NCBI RefSeq assembly: GCF_003086295.3
Contig: NC_092041.1
Coordinates: forward strand, 97,985,827 to 98,049,826
Source: Arachis hypogaea
Taxonomy: Eukaryota; Streptophyta; Magnoliopsida; Fabales; Fabaceae
Direction: 5' to 3'
Length of the DNA stretch: 64,000 nt
The translations under genes were made by a program, and so were the position numbers. Under the pieces are notes generated by a model. The model worked only from the letters and a program-made list of their open reading frames with translations. It did not search any database and was not told where the DNA came from. Positions 1 to 11,600 of the stretch are shown here, one piece after another (positions within the stretch are counted from its first letter, which is position 1; every line of letters starts with the position of its first letter).

Positions 1-544
1 CCATGAACCATTATCCGTGAAAACTGAAATATATATAATGAGTATAATTGGGTAAAATAAGTTTGAATATTAGATATTAGTATTAGAAATATTATAAATA
101 GAAGTATTAGAGAGGAAAAAGAGGAGATACTTTAAAATATCTTATAACAATTATCTATCTGAATTGCTCATTCTTCTCAACTTTTTTTTTTCTTAAGGAA
201 CTATATATCTTCTTTTTTACTCCTAATTTTTTTTATATCCTTACACTACATCAGTTTATAATTTTTTGACAAATTTATATTTTAATACAACAATTGAATT
301 ATAATCATCTATCTATCATAAAAATTATTTATTTCAAAATTACTTAAGAAAATTAGATATCAACAAATTTATAATCTAACAATTCAAATTCATTTTTTGT
401 TGTTGTCTAAGAAACCAGGTCGGGCCTCCTTTAAAATAGCCATCAGGGGCCCACTCTAGGAAATATTATTGATCAAATATGCGAATTTAGTACAACTAAC
501 TATGGTGTTTACAATATTATTTTTTGTTCTAAACTTTCATATTA
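1..544. other. AT-rich intergenic DNA
   Basis: No gene, RNA gene or clear repeat boundary is visible. The stretch is AT-rich with short homopolymer runs. Confidence 0.6.
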
Positions 545-665
545 CCATCCATTTTAACATATAAATGATGGTGAAAGTTGCACTATAAAGTTAGGAGTGA
601 GACTCGAACTTGTAATCTTTAGGTAAATATAAAAAAATTATGTCATTTGAGTTATAATTCATTAG
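545..665 (-). repeat. tRNA-like SINE head, degraded
   Basis: Read on the minus strand, this stretch has a pol III A-box-like block (TATAACTCAAATGACA) and, about 40 bases on, a B-box-like block (AGTTCGAGTCTC). A related copy lies at 42105-42185. The pair fits the 5' part of a tRNA-derived SINE. I see no poly-A tail or target duplication, so the full extent is uncertain. It is not a tRNA gene because no cloverleaf can be formed with confidence. Confidence 0.45.
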
Positions 666-1793
666 CATAATACTCTTATGTAAAAAATGAAGTAAATTAC
701 ATTTGCATTTTTGCCCTATAATTATCAGTCCATGTGTTATGTTAAATATTATGAAATTGACCTAGGTCAAGTTTTCTTTTCATTTTAATTTCAACCACTT
801 CATGTGGGGAAAAAAAAAGGATGAAGAAAAGTGCGGAGGAGGTGGTGTCCATGGCACATTTAATGAAAGGGACTTGGGTTCAAAGAAGATGATTGTGATG
901 GAGCCAACGACCAAGAGCATGGTGTTAGGGAGGATTATGATGGAGCCGGTGGCGATGTCGTTACAATAATTTAGCACCATTTCTGTTTTAGATTGAATTT
1001 GGATGATCAGATATAAATATAATTCAAATTCTTTATGTAATATTATGTAACGTTTGTTCAAGTATTTAAATATTTTTTTCTAAGTAATGAAAACAAACTA
1101 GAAAAATTAAACATTGAAAGAACTACGCAACACTTCCATAACCTCAGAAATGATCATGAAGTATTTTGTCCATATCAAAAGCAGTTATGATACCTCAAAA
1201 ATGGTTTCAGTCACGTTCTTACATTTTATGATTACTAAATTGGAAAGAAAGGCTAACCTAAACAATATTAAGATTTTGACAATCAAACAAATCATCCAAT
1301 CGATACAATTAAAAATTTAAAAATTTAAATGAGATTTAACTGAAATTTAACTAGAGGTAATAAAATATATAATTTAAAAGAATCATTTTTTTAATTTATT
1401 GTTTTAAATCAGTTAATCATTAAAAAATCATAGTTTTACTGATTAATTAATTTTTTGACCATTTTTTCGGTTTTTAACAGATAAATAGGCAGACAAACAT
1501 TTTTTTTTCCTGAATTGAATCGATTTAGTAATCAGTTTTTGATTAACCAAGTTGACTAGACCATTATGGACCGGCGATTTTCATAACCATGGGAAAAACA
1601 AAAGCAACAGGAGTACACTTTTCACATGAAGAAGAGCTTTGAAGTAAAGAAGGATTGGAGAGTAATTCGTTGAGGGAGTTAATTAAAGCCACCGATCGAT
1701 GCTGATTTTTTTTGTTGGTGTTTGTGGCTATAGTTTATGGCGGTAATGTTGTTTATTCAACTTAGCATATATTTGCATAGATAGTATGGTTAT
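666..1793. other. Intergenic DNA, no gene
   Basis: AT-rich, with short ORFs that lack any recognisable domain. The part from about 1300 to 1590 looks like the remnant of a repeat ending in a GGCGATTTTCATAACC block; a loosely similar inverted block (GGTTGCGAGAACCG) occurs near 62785. I cannot define its ends. Confidence 0.5.
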
Positions 1794-2329
1794 TATTCAT
1801 ATCCTAGTCCAACATTAAGGCTTAGATCTAAATGAGTTAGAAAAGTCTAATTCAAAGATTGACCTTTACTATTCACCGATTTTTTTCGCAGAGGTCGAAT
1901 TTGACACAAACTCCACTTTAAGGAAGTCGGGATCGAAGATTAGTTGACAGATAACGTTTATTCAAATAAATAACTTCTCCTAAAATCTCTCAACCCACTT
2001 CTAGGAGGCATATCTCAACTTCTCTAAAATAAAGGGATGGTTATCCTCCTTAAAAGATGGAACTACTCTAACGGTGGTTATTGATTCACCACTATAAATA
2101 CACTACAACCCATTTGGTATTTCTAAGTTCCAATACTCTCTAAACCTGCTAAAATTCTTTGCTGACTTAGGCATTAGAGTGCCCTTGCATGTACCACCTT
2201 CCATTCCATCATACGCACAAGTCAGACGGCGGTTCCCAAACGCAATCCAAGTCGAAGACCACCTCCCTCAAGACGTTTGGGCCTACCTCGCAAGTCTAAC
2301 CCACTAATCTCCAATTATCCATCGTAACA
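1794..2329 (+). mobile_element. Solo LTR, older copy of the 5030 family
   Basis: This 536-bp segment aligns along its length with the solo LTR at 5030-5542. Both share a central ACTATAAATACACT TATA-type box, the CTGACTTAGGCAT block, and the ending ATCGTAACA. The first two bases are TA where an LTR normally has TG. Flanking 5-mers are GTTAT (1789-1793) and GTCAC (2330-2334), which differ only by two C/T changes and so probably represent a decayed GTCAC duplication. No internal retroelement sequence is present. The family looks like a gypsy-type LTR, but without an internal region that is inference. Confidence 0.75.
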
Positions 2330-2334
2330 GTCAC

Positions 2335-3263
2335 ATTGGTAATATTAGCGGATAACCAAAAAAAAAGTAAAAATATATCTAATTAATAAATATTAAATAA
2401 AATAAATTATAATTGATTTTGACTAATTTTTTTGTTATTAAATATTTCTGTATTATTATTAGGTTAGGTCATCGTTGATTACTTATTTAATTTGTGTTGA
2501 ACTAATATGTGTTTGAAGGATATTAATAAATTTGTTTTATGTTTTTTTATTAATATATAATAAATATATTAAAAAATTAAATTATATATTTTTTTAAGAC
2601 ATGCTAGCTAGTTAAATTTATTTAGTTTTAGTAACCCTTTTGCTAATTTTAGGAAGCTTGCTTGGTCTAAGCATATATGGTCGGTTAGGCGTAGAAATAC
2701 TGCTTACAGCGAGGGAGAAATAATTGCATATTTAAAGTATTTAGGTTATTATACTTTATTTATTTATTAGATTGTTATCTTGTTAATTTTAGATGTATAA
2801 TTTTGTGATTTTATATATGTAATTTTGAGAATTTAGATGCATATTTTAAGATGTATACAATATTTATGAGATTAGATGCTTAAGGATTCTGCACCAGAAC
2901 AATGAAAAAAAATAAATAATTTAATGAGAAATTTTGGAAATTAGTAATTTTTATATTTTAACTATTATTTGATTAATATAAATCATAAATTATTTTAATA
3001 AATAAATTTTATTAATTTATATATATAAATTTTAAAAAATATAAATATAAATAATATTAATTTGTGTAGATAAACTCTAATAATATATCTATAAATTATT
3101 ATTAATTAAATACTAATTAAAAATAATAAAATTTACTATTCATATCACGTTCCTCTAATTTAATTAATGTTGTGCGAAAACCTCAATTATTGTTGGTTGA
3201 TTTTCGGGCCAGAATGCATTATTACTCTAACAGGACATGAGCTTAAGTTATGGAGAGTAAAGG
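2335..3263. other. AT-rich intergenic DNA
   Basis: No coding or RNA gene signal. It is dominated by A/T runs. Confidence 0.6.
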
Positions 3264-3463
3264 CGAAATAAGGAACCAACTTAGGTTGGTCGAGTGGTCA
3301 GCTCACTCGTCTGCTTAAATAAGTATTAGGAGTTTGAACTTTATTTTGTGTATGTAGTAATTTATTGGCCAGCGGCAGACTCTTAAATAAAGCTCAGACC
3401 CGCAACGGATTAGTCCTTAACATATCGAGTTAGAAATATCGTTTGAGTAAACCAAAAGAAAAA
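3264..3463 (+). repeat. tRNA-derived SINE, copy 1 of a tandem set
   Basis: A pol III A box (TTGGTCGAGTGGTCAGC at about 3285) is followed by a decayed B box (AGTTTGAACTTT at about 3330), a tRNA-unrelated body, and an A-rich tail (about 3453-3469). The next copy begins directly after the tail. A GCGAAATAAGG block precedes it and GCGAAATAAAGAA follows it, which fits a target-site duplication. It has no protein-coding content, as expected for a SINE. Confidence 0.8.
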
Positions 3464-3473
3464 AAAAAGCGAA

Positions 3474-3669
3474 ATAAAGAAACCAACTTGAGTTGGTCGA
3501 GTAGTCAGCTCACTCGTCTGCTTAAGCAAGTGTCGGGGGTTCGAATCCCTCTTTGTGCATGCAGCAATTCATTGGCTAGCGACAGACCCTTAAATGGAGC
3601 TCAGATCCACGACGGATTAGTCCTTAATCTGTCGGATTAGAAGATACCGTGGGCAACTAATAAAAAAAG
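3474..3669 (+). repeat. tRNA-derived SINE, copy 2 (best preserved)
   Basis: Same family as the copy at 3264, with an intact B box GGGTTCGAATCC (about 3538) and A box TTGGTCGAGTAGTCAGC. The body contains the shared block GGATTAGTCCTTAAT, and the end is A-rich. It is flanked by GCGAAATAAAGAA (about 3469) and GACAAAATAAAGAA (about 3669). The B box is a perfect match to the pol III consensus, but the downstream part does not fold as a tRNA, so this is a SINE and not a tRNA gene. Confidence 0.85.
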
Positions 3670-3714
3670 ACAAAATAAAGAAGTGATTAGTCATAAGATA
3701 CAGACATTTATTAT

Positions 3715-3900
3715 TTAATTTAGGTGGATCTAATAATTAATTTAATAATTTATTTAAATAAATATTAAAAATTTAATTTGATCTTTATAATAATAAATAA
3801 TTTATTAGTTAATAACAAATTCTTAATATAAATAGAATTTAAAATCATTATAAATTAATTTTTAATTTATCAATTAAAAAATATCATAAAAAAATATATG
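3715..3900 (+). repeat. Heavily decayed third SINE copy
   Basis: The stretch follows the order of the two intact copies (tRNA-like head, TTATTGGCCAGCG-type block, CTTAAATAAAGCTC-type block), but nearly all C and G positions have become T or A. An example is ATTATAAATTAATTTTTAA where the intact copies have a GGATTAGTCCTTAA-type block. The pattern fits long-term deamination of methylated cytosines. The assignment rests on alignment by eye. Confidence 0.5.
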
Positions 3901-4098
3901 CATTTATTTTGCCAAATATTTAATGAAAACAAAAAATTACTAATATATATTGAGATGTATTTCATACATTTTTTAGACAAATAATCAAATATTAAAAAAT
4001 AAACTATTATTTTAGTCTCTAATATTTAGGTTAAATTTTAATTTAATCTATAACGTTTTAAATATTTTAATTTAGTCTCTAGAAATTTTAAATTGATT

Positions 4099-4101
<3 letters not shown>

Positions 4102-4160
<59 letters not shown>
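4102..4160. repeat. (TA)n microsatellite
   Basis: About 59 bp of uninterrupted TA dinucleotide. Confidence 0.95.
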
Positions 4161-4162
<2 letters not shown>

Positions 4163-4890
4163 AAAATTATAGCGTATAGAGCTTATTTTAGTACAGAAAT
4201 AAAGAGATTCTCATTTTTTTTAATAGATAAATGACATATGGCACTATTTTTCTTGTGAGAGAGCAACTAAGCCGAGGCTGTTTTAGGAATGAAAAGTGGC
4301 TTGTAATGTGATGCAGCTGCAACTGTATAAAGGATTGGGTGAGGCTTAATGGGCTTGACAAAGGGCTCTTTGATATAAACAAAATATAAACAATGTTCTC
4401 ATTAATATTAAAGAATACGACGTTAAAACTAACTGAAAGAAAATATGAAAAATAAGTAACAACCAAACCAAGTAGAAAACAAAATAAACAATGGAAATGC
4501 ACAAGTATATTTGAAATGGAATACATAAATTTGGTGAACAATAATTAACATCACTATTAATAACAACAACAAATTACATCTTAAAATGATTCTTAAAATT
4601 TATAAATTGTATTGATTTAATTTTCGATTTATAAAAATTACATTATTTATATCTTTGACATTATAAAAAATTAGAATAAGATCCGTACATTATGCAAACT
4701 CAAATAAATAATAGTGACAATTAATAAATATTTTAAAATAATTTTAAATACATAATTATGAATACAAGTAAAAAAATATTTTATGAAATAATAAAAATTT
4801 AATCACATAAAAATATACTTTGTAAATTTATAAAAATTTTAAGGTTTATAGTTATTTATATAATATCAAAGATTATCTTTACTAAAAATA

Positions 4891-4891
4891 T

Positions 4892-4956
<65 letters not shown>
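4891..4956. repeat. (TA)n microsatellite
   Basis: About 60 bp of nearly perfect TA dinucleotide, ending 60 bp before the long-TIR transposon. Confidence 0.95.
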
Positions 4957-4960
<4 letters not shown>

Positions 4961-5029
4961 GTCATTATATATTTATGTGAATATTTGTATTGTTTCATTT
5001 TTAATATGTATTTTATAGGAATAAGTACT

Positions 5030-5542
5030 TGTTCATACCCTGATCCAACGCTAAGGTCCAGGTCCAAACGACAGGCCCAACCCACAGGGTTGAGCCTCAC
5101 AATACACCGACCTTTCCCTAAGAAGTTGGTGCTCTCCACGACTTGCTCTAAGGAAGTCGGAAGCGAAGATTAGCTGGCAGATAATAACTGCCCCTAAAAT
5201 CTCTCAACCCACTTCCAAGTGCCATATCGCAACCTCCCTAAGATAAAAGGATGGTTATCCACCTTAAAAGGTGGAACTACTCCAACGGTGGTTATTGGTT
5301 CACCACTATAAATACACTGACACCCCTCAGGTATCTCTAAGTCTCAATACTCTCTAGACCTGCTCACACCCTTGCTGACTTAGGCATCGGATTGTCTTTG
5401 CAGGTACCACCCCCCATTCTCTCACACGTACAAGTCGGACGGAGGCCCCAAAGACGCGAACCCGCTCGAAGGCTTCCTTCCACAGACGATTGGGCCAACC
5501 CAACGAGTCCAACCCATCAATCTCCGGTTACCCATCGTAACA
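5030..5542 (+). mobile_element. Solo LTR with perfect GTACT target duplication
   Basis: This 513-bp element begins TGTTCATACC and ends CATCGTAACA. It is flanked by GTACT on both sides (5025-5029 and 5543-5547). It has a TATA-type box (ACTATAAATACACTG at about 5301) and is the younger relative of 1794-2329. It sits 12 bp inside the left end of the long-TIR transposon. The opposite end of that transposon shows the uninterrupted sequence, which confirms the insertion. It probably arose by recombination between the LTRs of a full element. Confidence 0.92.
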
Positions 5543-5653
5543 GTACTGTTTTAATCCCTTAGGTTTAGGGTCAAAATTAAATTCGTCCCCAACGTTATTT
5601 TGGATTTAAAATCGTTCTTTTGACATTTTACAGACAAAAATAACCTCCACCAC

Positions 5654-5848
5654 TGTAACAATCCAGATCATCCGCTAGCACGATTTGTCCGTTTTGCCAC
5701 ACAAGGCCTCACGGTTTTGACTTAACGATAGGGATGATAGCCGAAGCCCCCCACACTCACTCGTCAAAACGCGTCATGCTAAGGAAATGTATCGACACCC
5801 TTATAAGGCATGCTTCATTCCCCTCCCCAACCGATGTGGAACCTTACA
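5654..5848 (+). mobile_element. Short solo LTR (TRIM-like), ACCAC duplication
   Basis: This 195-bp segment starts TGTAACAATCCAGATC, ends GATGTGGAACCTTACA, and is flanked by ACCAC at 5649-5653 and 5849-5853. The body has the blocks CTAGCACGATTTGTCC, GCCTCACGGTTTTGAC and CAAAACGCGTCATGCTA, which I recognise as a widespread short plant LTR family of TRIM type. The right duplication runs into a CCA repeat, so part of the ACCAC match could be chance. A short ORF crossing it (5734-6168) is not considered a gene. Confidence 0.75.
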
Positions 5849-6002
5849 ACCACCACCACCACCATCTTCTTTACTCCCACCAAATACTAATAATCAGATT
5901 CAATAACACAATATTCAACACCAACAATAACACATTATTCAAATTCAGAAACAGCAACATCAAATTCAACAATAAAATCAACAATAAAAAGAAAATCAGA
6001 AA

Positions 6003-6120
6003 AATAACAGAAGTAGAAGCAGAAGCAAAATCAGAAGCAGAAGCCAAAGCCAAAATAGAAGCAGAAGCCAAAGCCAAATCAGAAGCAGAAGCCGAATCAA
6101 AAGCAAAAATAGAAGCGAAA
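6003..6120. repeat. Imperfect GAAGCA-type hexamer repeat
   Basis: About twenty imperfect copies of AGAAGC, AAAGCC and AAATCA hexamers inside the long-TIR transposon. On the plus strand they would read as alternating Glu, Ala and Lys, but there is no sign of a genuine protein. Confidence 0.75.
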
Positions 6121-6266
6121 TTGGCGAGGTACAGTGACGAAGACGTGAAGTGGCGGCGAGGTCAGTAGCAACAACAACACCACCACCACCACCACCACCA
6201 TAACCTCCCTGACGATGACGAGGAACACGAGGAGGGCGAGGGTCAGGCGCGTTGCTGCGAGGGGGA

Positions 6267-6350
6267 GTCACGGTGCTGCAAGGGAGACGATGAATCGCGG
6301 CGCTGCAAGGGAGACGGATAATCGCGGCGCTGCGAGGGAAACAGTGAGTC
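6267..6350. repeat. 27-bp GC-rich tandem repeat, three units
   Basis: Three units built on the core GGCGCTGCAAGGGAGAC, with a few substitutions. It lies inside the long-TIR transposon and is sharply GC-rich against the AT-rich surroundings. Confidence 0.7.
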
Positions 6351-6704
6351 GCGATCGCGACGGCCAAGCACGGCAAGGCTTCCTTCTCTTTAAGTCTCTA
6401 CTTCTCTTTCTCTCTCTTCTGAAGATGTAAATGAGAAGAAGGGGTTGTGATGAACACCCCGTTATCTGTCCTTCCTCCCTTTTCTCTCTTTCATTTCTCT
6501 CTTCCTCCTCCCGGGCATTCTTTCCTTTTTTTTAAATTTATATTTTTTTATTAAGAGTAATTTAATAATAAAATTAAAAATTTTATTAAAATTGATGGTT
6601 TTAATACCAAAAATAATGTTGAGGGTGATTTTAAATCCAAAATAATGTTGGGGACGAATTTGATTTTGAGCCTAAACCTTAGGGATCAAAACAGTACTTA
6701 TTCC

Positions 6705-6920
6705 TTTTTTATACTTTAATATATATTTTATGCAAGTAACTCGTTTTTGTATGTGCACATATCATCGTTGTATCTTTATTAAATTCTATTTTAAAAATTA
6801 AAACTTTGTATATCTATATTATCAGCTACTAATATTTTTTTTAAATGTGAATTAATTTTTTAAGTATTTTTACTAGTAATTTTGTATAAAAAATTTTCAA
6901 ACTCTTACTTTAAGTTTAAC
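6705..6920. other. AT-rich spacer between two TIR elements
   Basis: No feature seen. Confidence 0.5.
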
Positions 6921-7265
6921 ATGGAAATAAGTACTGTTTTAGTCCCTAAAATTTAGGCTTAAAATCAAAATTATCCTTAACCTTATTTTTATATTTAAAA
7001 TCGTCTCTAACATTTTATTTGGTATTAAAATCGTCATTCGGATAATTATACCGTTAGATTTTCATTACAACTTTATTCTTCTTCTTCTCATTCACATCTC
7101 TTTCAGAAGAAGAGAGGAGAGCCTCTCACCCACACCTTCAGAAAGAGAAAGAAGCAGTGACTCAAAGAGAAGGAGAAAAGGAAGCATCGCCCTTACCAAG
7201 TCTCGCACTCGCCGTTGCTACACCTTGCGCACACACATCGCCCTCACCCTCGCAACGTCGTAACT
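6921..7265 (+). mobile_element. Second, partial member of the long-TIR family
   Basis: It begins GGAAATAAGTACTGTTTTAG, matching the end of the 5018-6704 element, and continues with the same kind of terminal sequence to about 7075. A GC-rich, CT-rich gene-like stretch follows (about 7080-7265). I find no matching inverted right end, so this is a truncated copy or one with a decayed far end. Confidence 0.55.
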
Positions 7266-7633
7266 TACCCTTGGTCTCATATAAATATATCTTTCATACA
7301 CATTGTTTATTTTTTTCATAGTAAAAATTTTTTCTATTACTAAAACCCTAATTTGTATAATAAATATAAAAAATCATAAACCTTAAACTTTATCCTAAAC
7401 CTATAAATATAAGTTTTAAAACATAAAAACTTATCCCTAAATTACACATCTATAGATTTAATTTTTGATACATTTTCAATTCAAAAAAATAGTTCAATGT
7501 ACAAAATTTTTTAATTGTAAAACAAATTATTTTTGTTAAAGACAAATAGAAATGAATTTATTAAATAGCATTACGCTGTATATAGAAGCCAATTTAACCC
7601 TAAGAGAATAAATAATTTTTTCTTTTAACTGTG

Positions 7634-7676
<43 letters not shown>

Positions 7677-7901
7677 CTTTTAATATTGTATATCTAAATT
7701 ATATACTCAAGGTAAGCAACTCTAAAAGTGACAATCTAGCCTAAAAATAATAATCCTTTATTATTACTTATTAACCGTAATTGAGTATATGAATAATCCT
7801 TATAAATAAAATTAATTGAATTTTAACCGAAAACAACTTACACTCATAAGAAGTGTTAAATATATAATATTATATATTAATATAAAATCACATAAAAATG
7901 G

Positions 7902-7955
<54 letters not shown>

Positions 7956-8529
7956 TCAGATAATATATGGTATGACCATGACTATTTAAGATTTCATAAT
8001 TTATTTAACAATAATTGAAGAAAAATAAGCATTTTATTCAATATTTGGATCCTGAATTTAATCGCTCAAAAAAAATAATAAGACATTTACAGATACAATG
8101 ATACATAATTCAAAATATAAAATTCTTATATAACCGACACAAGCCAACCTTTTAACAAGTTATGGGTTAGTAGCTTTGATTATTATAAAAAGATAGGAGA
8201 AACACGTGTCTCAAAATTAATATACCAAAAAAAATATATGTATATTAGCTCTGTACCGTAGTGCGACCCATATATATATTGCATGTTAGAGAAACATAAG
8301 CAAAAACTTTCTTATAATATTTTTTTATTCTCCTTTTCGTATAAAACCTCAAATCCTAATAACCAATCATACATTAACGCTCCAAAATCTATGAAAGATC
8401 ATTTATATTGGTGATCGTTAGAGAAGTGATTTCACTTACTACTGAAATCGAACGTTATTATTTCTTTAATATGTTAAGTGTTCATGTCAAATTTAATAGT
8501 AGGACAATATTGAACCCGTTTAAAATTTT
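7266..8529. other. AT-rich intergenic DNA
   Basis: No gene is seen. It contains a (TA)n run at 7638-7672 and a long ATT run, and ends at the truncated edge of copia element 1. Confidence 0.55.
7902..7955. repeat. (ATT)n microsatellite
   Basis: About 17 perfect ATT units. Confidence 0.95.
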
Positions 8530-8629
8530 CTTGGCCCTGTTTGAGTCCTTTTGAAGAGTTTATCACGTGTCCAATTTTGTCTCCCTGTTACCTGCGAGAC
8601 AAAACAACACAGAGAGAACAAAAACACAA

Positions 8630-11600
8630 TTACTCAACAAAATTAATGTCAATTATTCCGAATGCAGTTCTCAGTTTGCAGAATTTATCTTCACACAGTA
8701 GTTTAATGAAGATATCAGCCAATTGTTCTTTCGATTTTACAAATTGAATTTCAATAGTTTCCTTTTGTACATATTCCCTAATATAATGATATCTAACCTC
8801 AATGTGTTTAGTTCTTGAGTGAAACACAAGATTTATAAAAATATTTATTACACTTATGTTATCATAAAGTAAAGAAATACTACTAATTTTCAGTTTGTAA
8901 TTGGCAAGTTGAATTTTAAGCCAAATCAGTTGTGAACAATAGGCGGAGGCTGATATATATTTTGCTTCAGCCATGATAAAGCAACAGTGGCTTGCTTTTT
9001 GTTTGACCAAACATTTAGAAATTTTTCAATAAAGCAACACATCCTAGAAGTGCTTCTTCTATCCACACGGTCCCTCACAAAATCTGCATAACAATATTCA
9101 ACTACACAAAATTCATTAGTTCTAGGATACCATAAACCAATGTCAGATGTGCCTTTTATGTACCTAATGATTCATTTTATAGCTGAAAGATTTGATTCCT
9201 TCGAGTAAGATTGAAAACGAGAACATACACCCACACTTTGAACTATATCCGACCTAGAAGATGTTAGATACATTAATGATCCAATCATACTCTATATTAG
9301 GTTTCATCAACATCTTTTCCATTTTCATCCTTGTCAAATTTTGTATTTGGATGCATAGGAGTACCCATTGGTTTGGAGTTTTCTAAACCAAATTTCTTTA
9401 TTAATTCTTTGGCAAATTTTTCTTGGTGAACAAAATTACCACTAGGAGTTTTCTTGATTTGAAGTCCAAGAAAGAGTGTTAGTTCTCCCATCAAACTCAT
9501 TTCAAACTCAATAGTCATTAGATTTCCAAACTCTTTACACAAAGATTCATTTGCCGATCCAAACACAATATCATCCACATACACTTGGACAAGCAAAAAT
9601 TCATCATTAGATTCTTTAATGAATAAAGTAGTGTCAATAGTACCCCTTAAAAAATCATTTTACAACAAGAAGGCACTAAACCTTTCATACCAAGCTCTTG
9701 GAACTTGCCTAAGGTCATAAAGAGCCTTGGACAATTTAAAAACATAATTAGAAAAAATATTGTTTTCAAAACCGAAGAATTGAGCTACAATTACTTCTTT
9801 ATCAATAAACCCATTCAAGAAGGCATATTTGACATCCATTTAAAATATTTTAAAATCTTTATGGACAGTATAAGCAAGTAACAACCGAATTGCTTTCATT
9901 CTTGCCACCGGAGTAAATGACTCATCAAAATCAATGCCCTCTTCTTGATCGTAACCTTAGGCCACTAATCTAGCCTTGTTACGAACCACACTACCATCCT
10001 CACCCAATTTATTTTCAAAAATTCACTTGGTACCAGTTACCTTCTTGCCATTTGGGTAAAGTACAAGAGCCAAACCTCATTCTTCTCAAATTGGCTTAAC
10101 TCCTCTTTCATAACCTTCACCGAAGAAGGATCTTCAAGTGCTTGTTTCACATTTTGAGACTCTAATTGGGATAAAAAAAAAGCAACATTATTGATTTCAG
10201 TTTTTTTCTTGCTTGAGGATATAGTAGTGACTCCGCAGGATGGATCTCCAATAATGAACTTATGTGGATAGTTCTTCAAAAACTTTCACTCCCGAGACCT
10301 TTGAGATGAGGTTTCAGCTTGGCTTTGACTTGCTTTTGCATTAGCTACCGTTTTAGATTCTCTAGCTTCAACAGGAGACAATACCAAAATGTCTCCTTCA
10401 TTTTGAGGAGCTAGTTCAGAACTGGCATTTTTCATAAAAGGAGCATATTGGACAATTTCTTGATTCATTTATGGACTCCCATTTTCTTTATTTCCTATAT
10501 CATCATCTATGACAGCACTTGGTATGAAGTTAATATCGCAAAAAGGTACATGTATGGATTCCTAAATAGTTCTATGTTCTTTGAGTTAAACTCTATGAGC
10601 TTTACTAGTGGTTGAGTATCTAACAAATAAACCTTCATAAAATTTTGGATAAAATTTTTTAAGATTGTCTTTATTATTTAACAAAAAATATTTGCAACCA
10701 AATATATGAAAGTACTTGAGGTTTGGAGGGGTTCCTTTCCATAGCTCATACGGGGTTTTCTTTAACCCTTTTCTAAAGATGGTTCTATTTAAGATATAGC
10801 AAGTTGTGTTTACAACCTCAGCCCATAAGAATTTTGGAACTTCATTCTCACAAAATATTACCCTAGTCATTTCTTGAAGACTTCTATTTCTACTTTCAAC
10901 AATCCCATTTTGTTGAGGTGTTCTAGGACATGAAAAATTGTGAGAAATCCCAAAATTATAACAGAAATTTTCAAAATCTTGATTTTCAAATTCCTTTCCA
11001 TGATCACTTCTTATATGGGCAATTTTAAATCCTTTTCATTTTGAATCATTTTACAAAAAGAAGAAAAGGCATAGAACGCATCATTTTTGTGAGCTACGAA
11101 TAAAACCCATCCGAATCTTGAGTAGTCATCAACCACTACCAAATCATAATATTTTCTTCGTAAATTTTGAGTTGGACCAAAAAGATCAATGTGTAACAAT
11201 TCTAATGGCCTTTTGGTAGAGATTCCATCCTTGAGCTTAAAAGAAGATTTTGTTTGCTTGCCCAATTGACAAGCATCACAAGTGATGTCCTTGTCAAACT
11301 TTATGTTGGGGATGCCTCTAACCAAATTTTTCTTTATAAGATTAAAAATTTGGTACATGCTAGCATGTCCTAATTTCTTATGCCAAAATCATTTTTCAGA
11401 TTCTATAGAAGTAAAACATGTCACATTATGATCTTTTAATTCCTCTAGAGTCCATACACATTATTACATCTTTTTCCTTAAACAATAGTTTACCGGATTT
11501 TTCACAAATAACGAAGCAATCCAATTTTTTAAATATGACCAAATATCCAAGATCACATAACTGACTAATGCTTAGTAAGTTGTGTTTCAATCCATCAACA

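Larger units (their letters stand above)
3901..5017. other. AT-rich intergenic DNA with TA microsatellites
   Basis: No gene is visible. A TTTAGTCTCTAATATTTAGG block at about 4012, with related blocks to 4095, resembles the end of a small TIR element whose other end is not found. Two long TA runs are listed separately. Confidence 0.5.
5018..6704. mobile_element. Long-TIR DNA transposon (Mutator-like?), host of two LTR insertions
   Basis: The left end GGAATAAGTACT (5018-5029), continued at 5548 (GTTTTAATCCCTTAGG) after the inserted solo LTR, is the reverse complement of the right end (about 6600-6704, ending AGTACTTATTCC). The inverted repeats run about 90 bp or more. Flanking 9-mers are TATTTTATA (5009-5017) and TTTTTTATA (6705-6713), 8 of 9 identical, which suggests a Mutator-type 9-bp duplication. 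In AT-rich DNA that is only suggestive. No transposase is seen. The interior is GC-rich and repetitive and could be captured gene sequence (Pack-MULE-like) or simple-sequence expansion. Confidence 0.65.

Noticed and set aside
3520..3550. tRNA gene
   Set aside because: A and B boxes are good, but no acceptor stem or cloverleaf forms, and the sequence continues as a SINE body with sister copies on either side.
4891..5139. ORF with an Ile-Tyr repeat
   Set aside because: It is the translation of a TA microsatellite run into a solo LTR.
5734..6168. 144-residue ORF in the long-TIR element as a gene
   Set aside because: It begins inside a solo LTR and ends in an expanded hexamer repeat. No family is recognisable.
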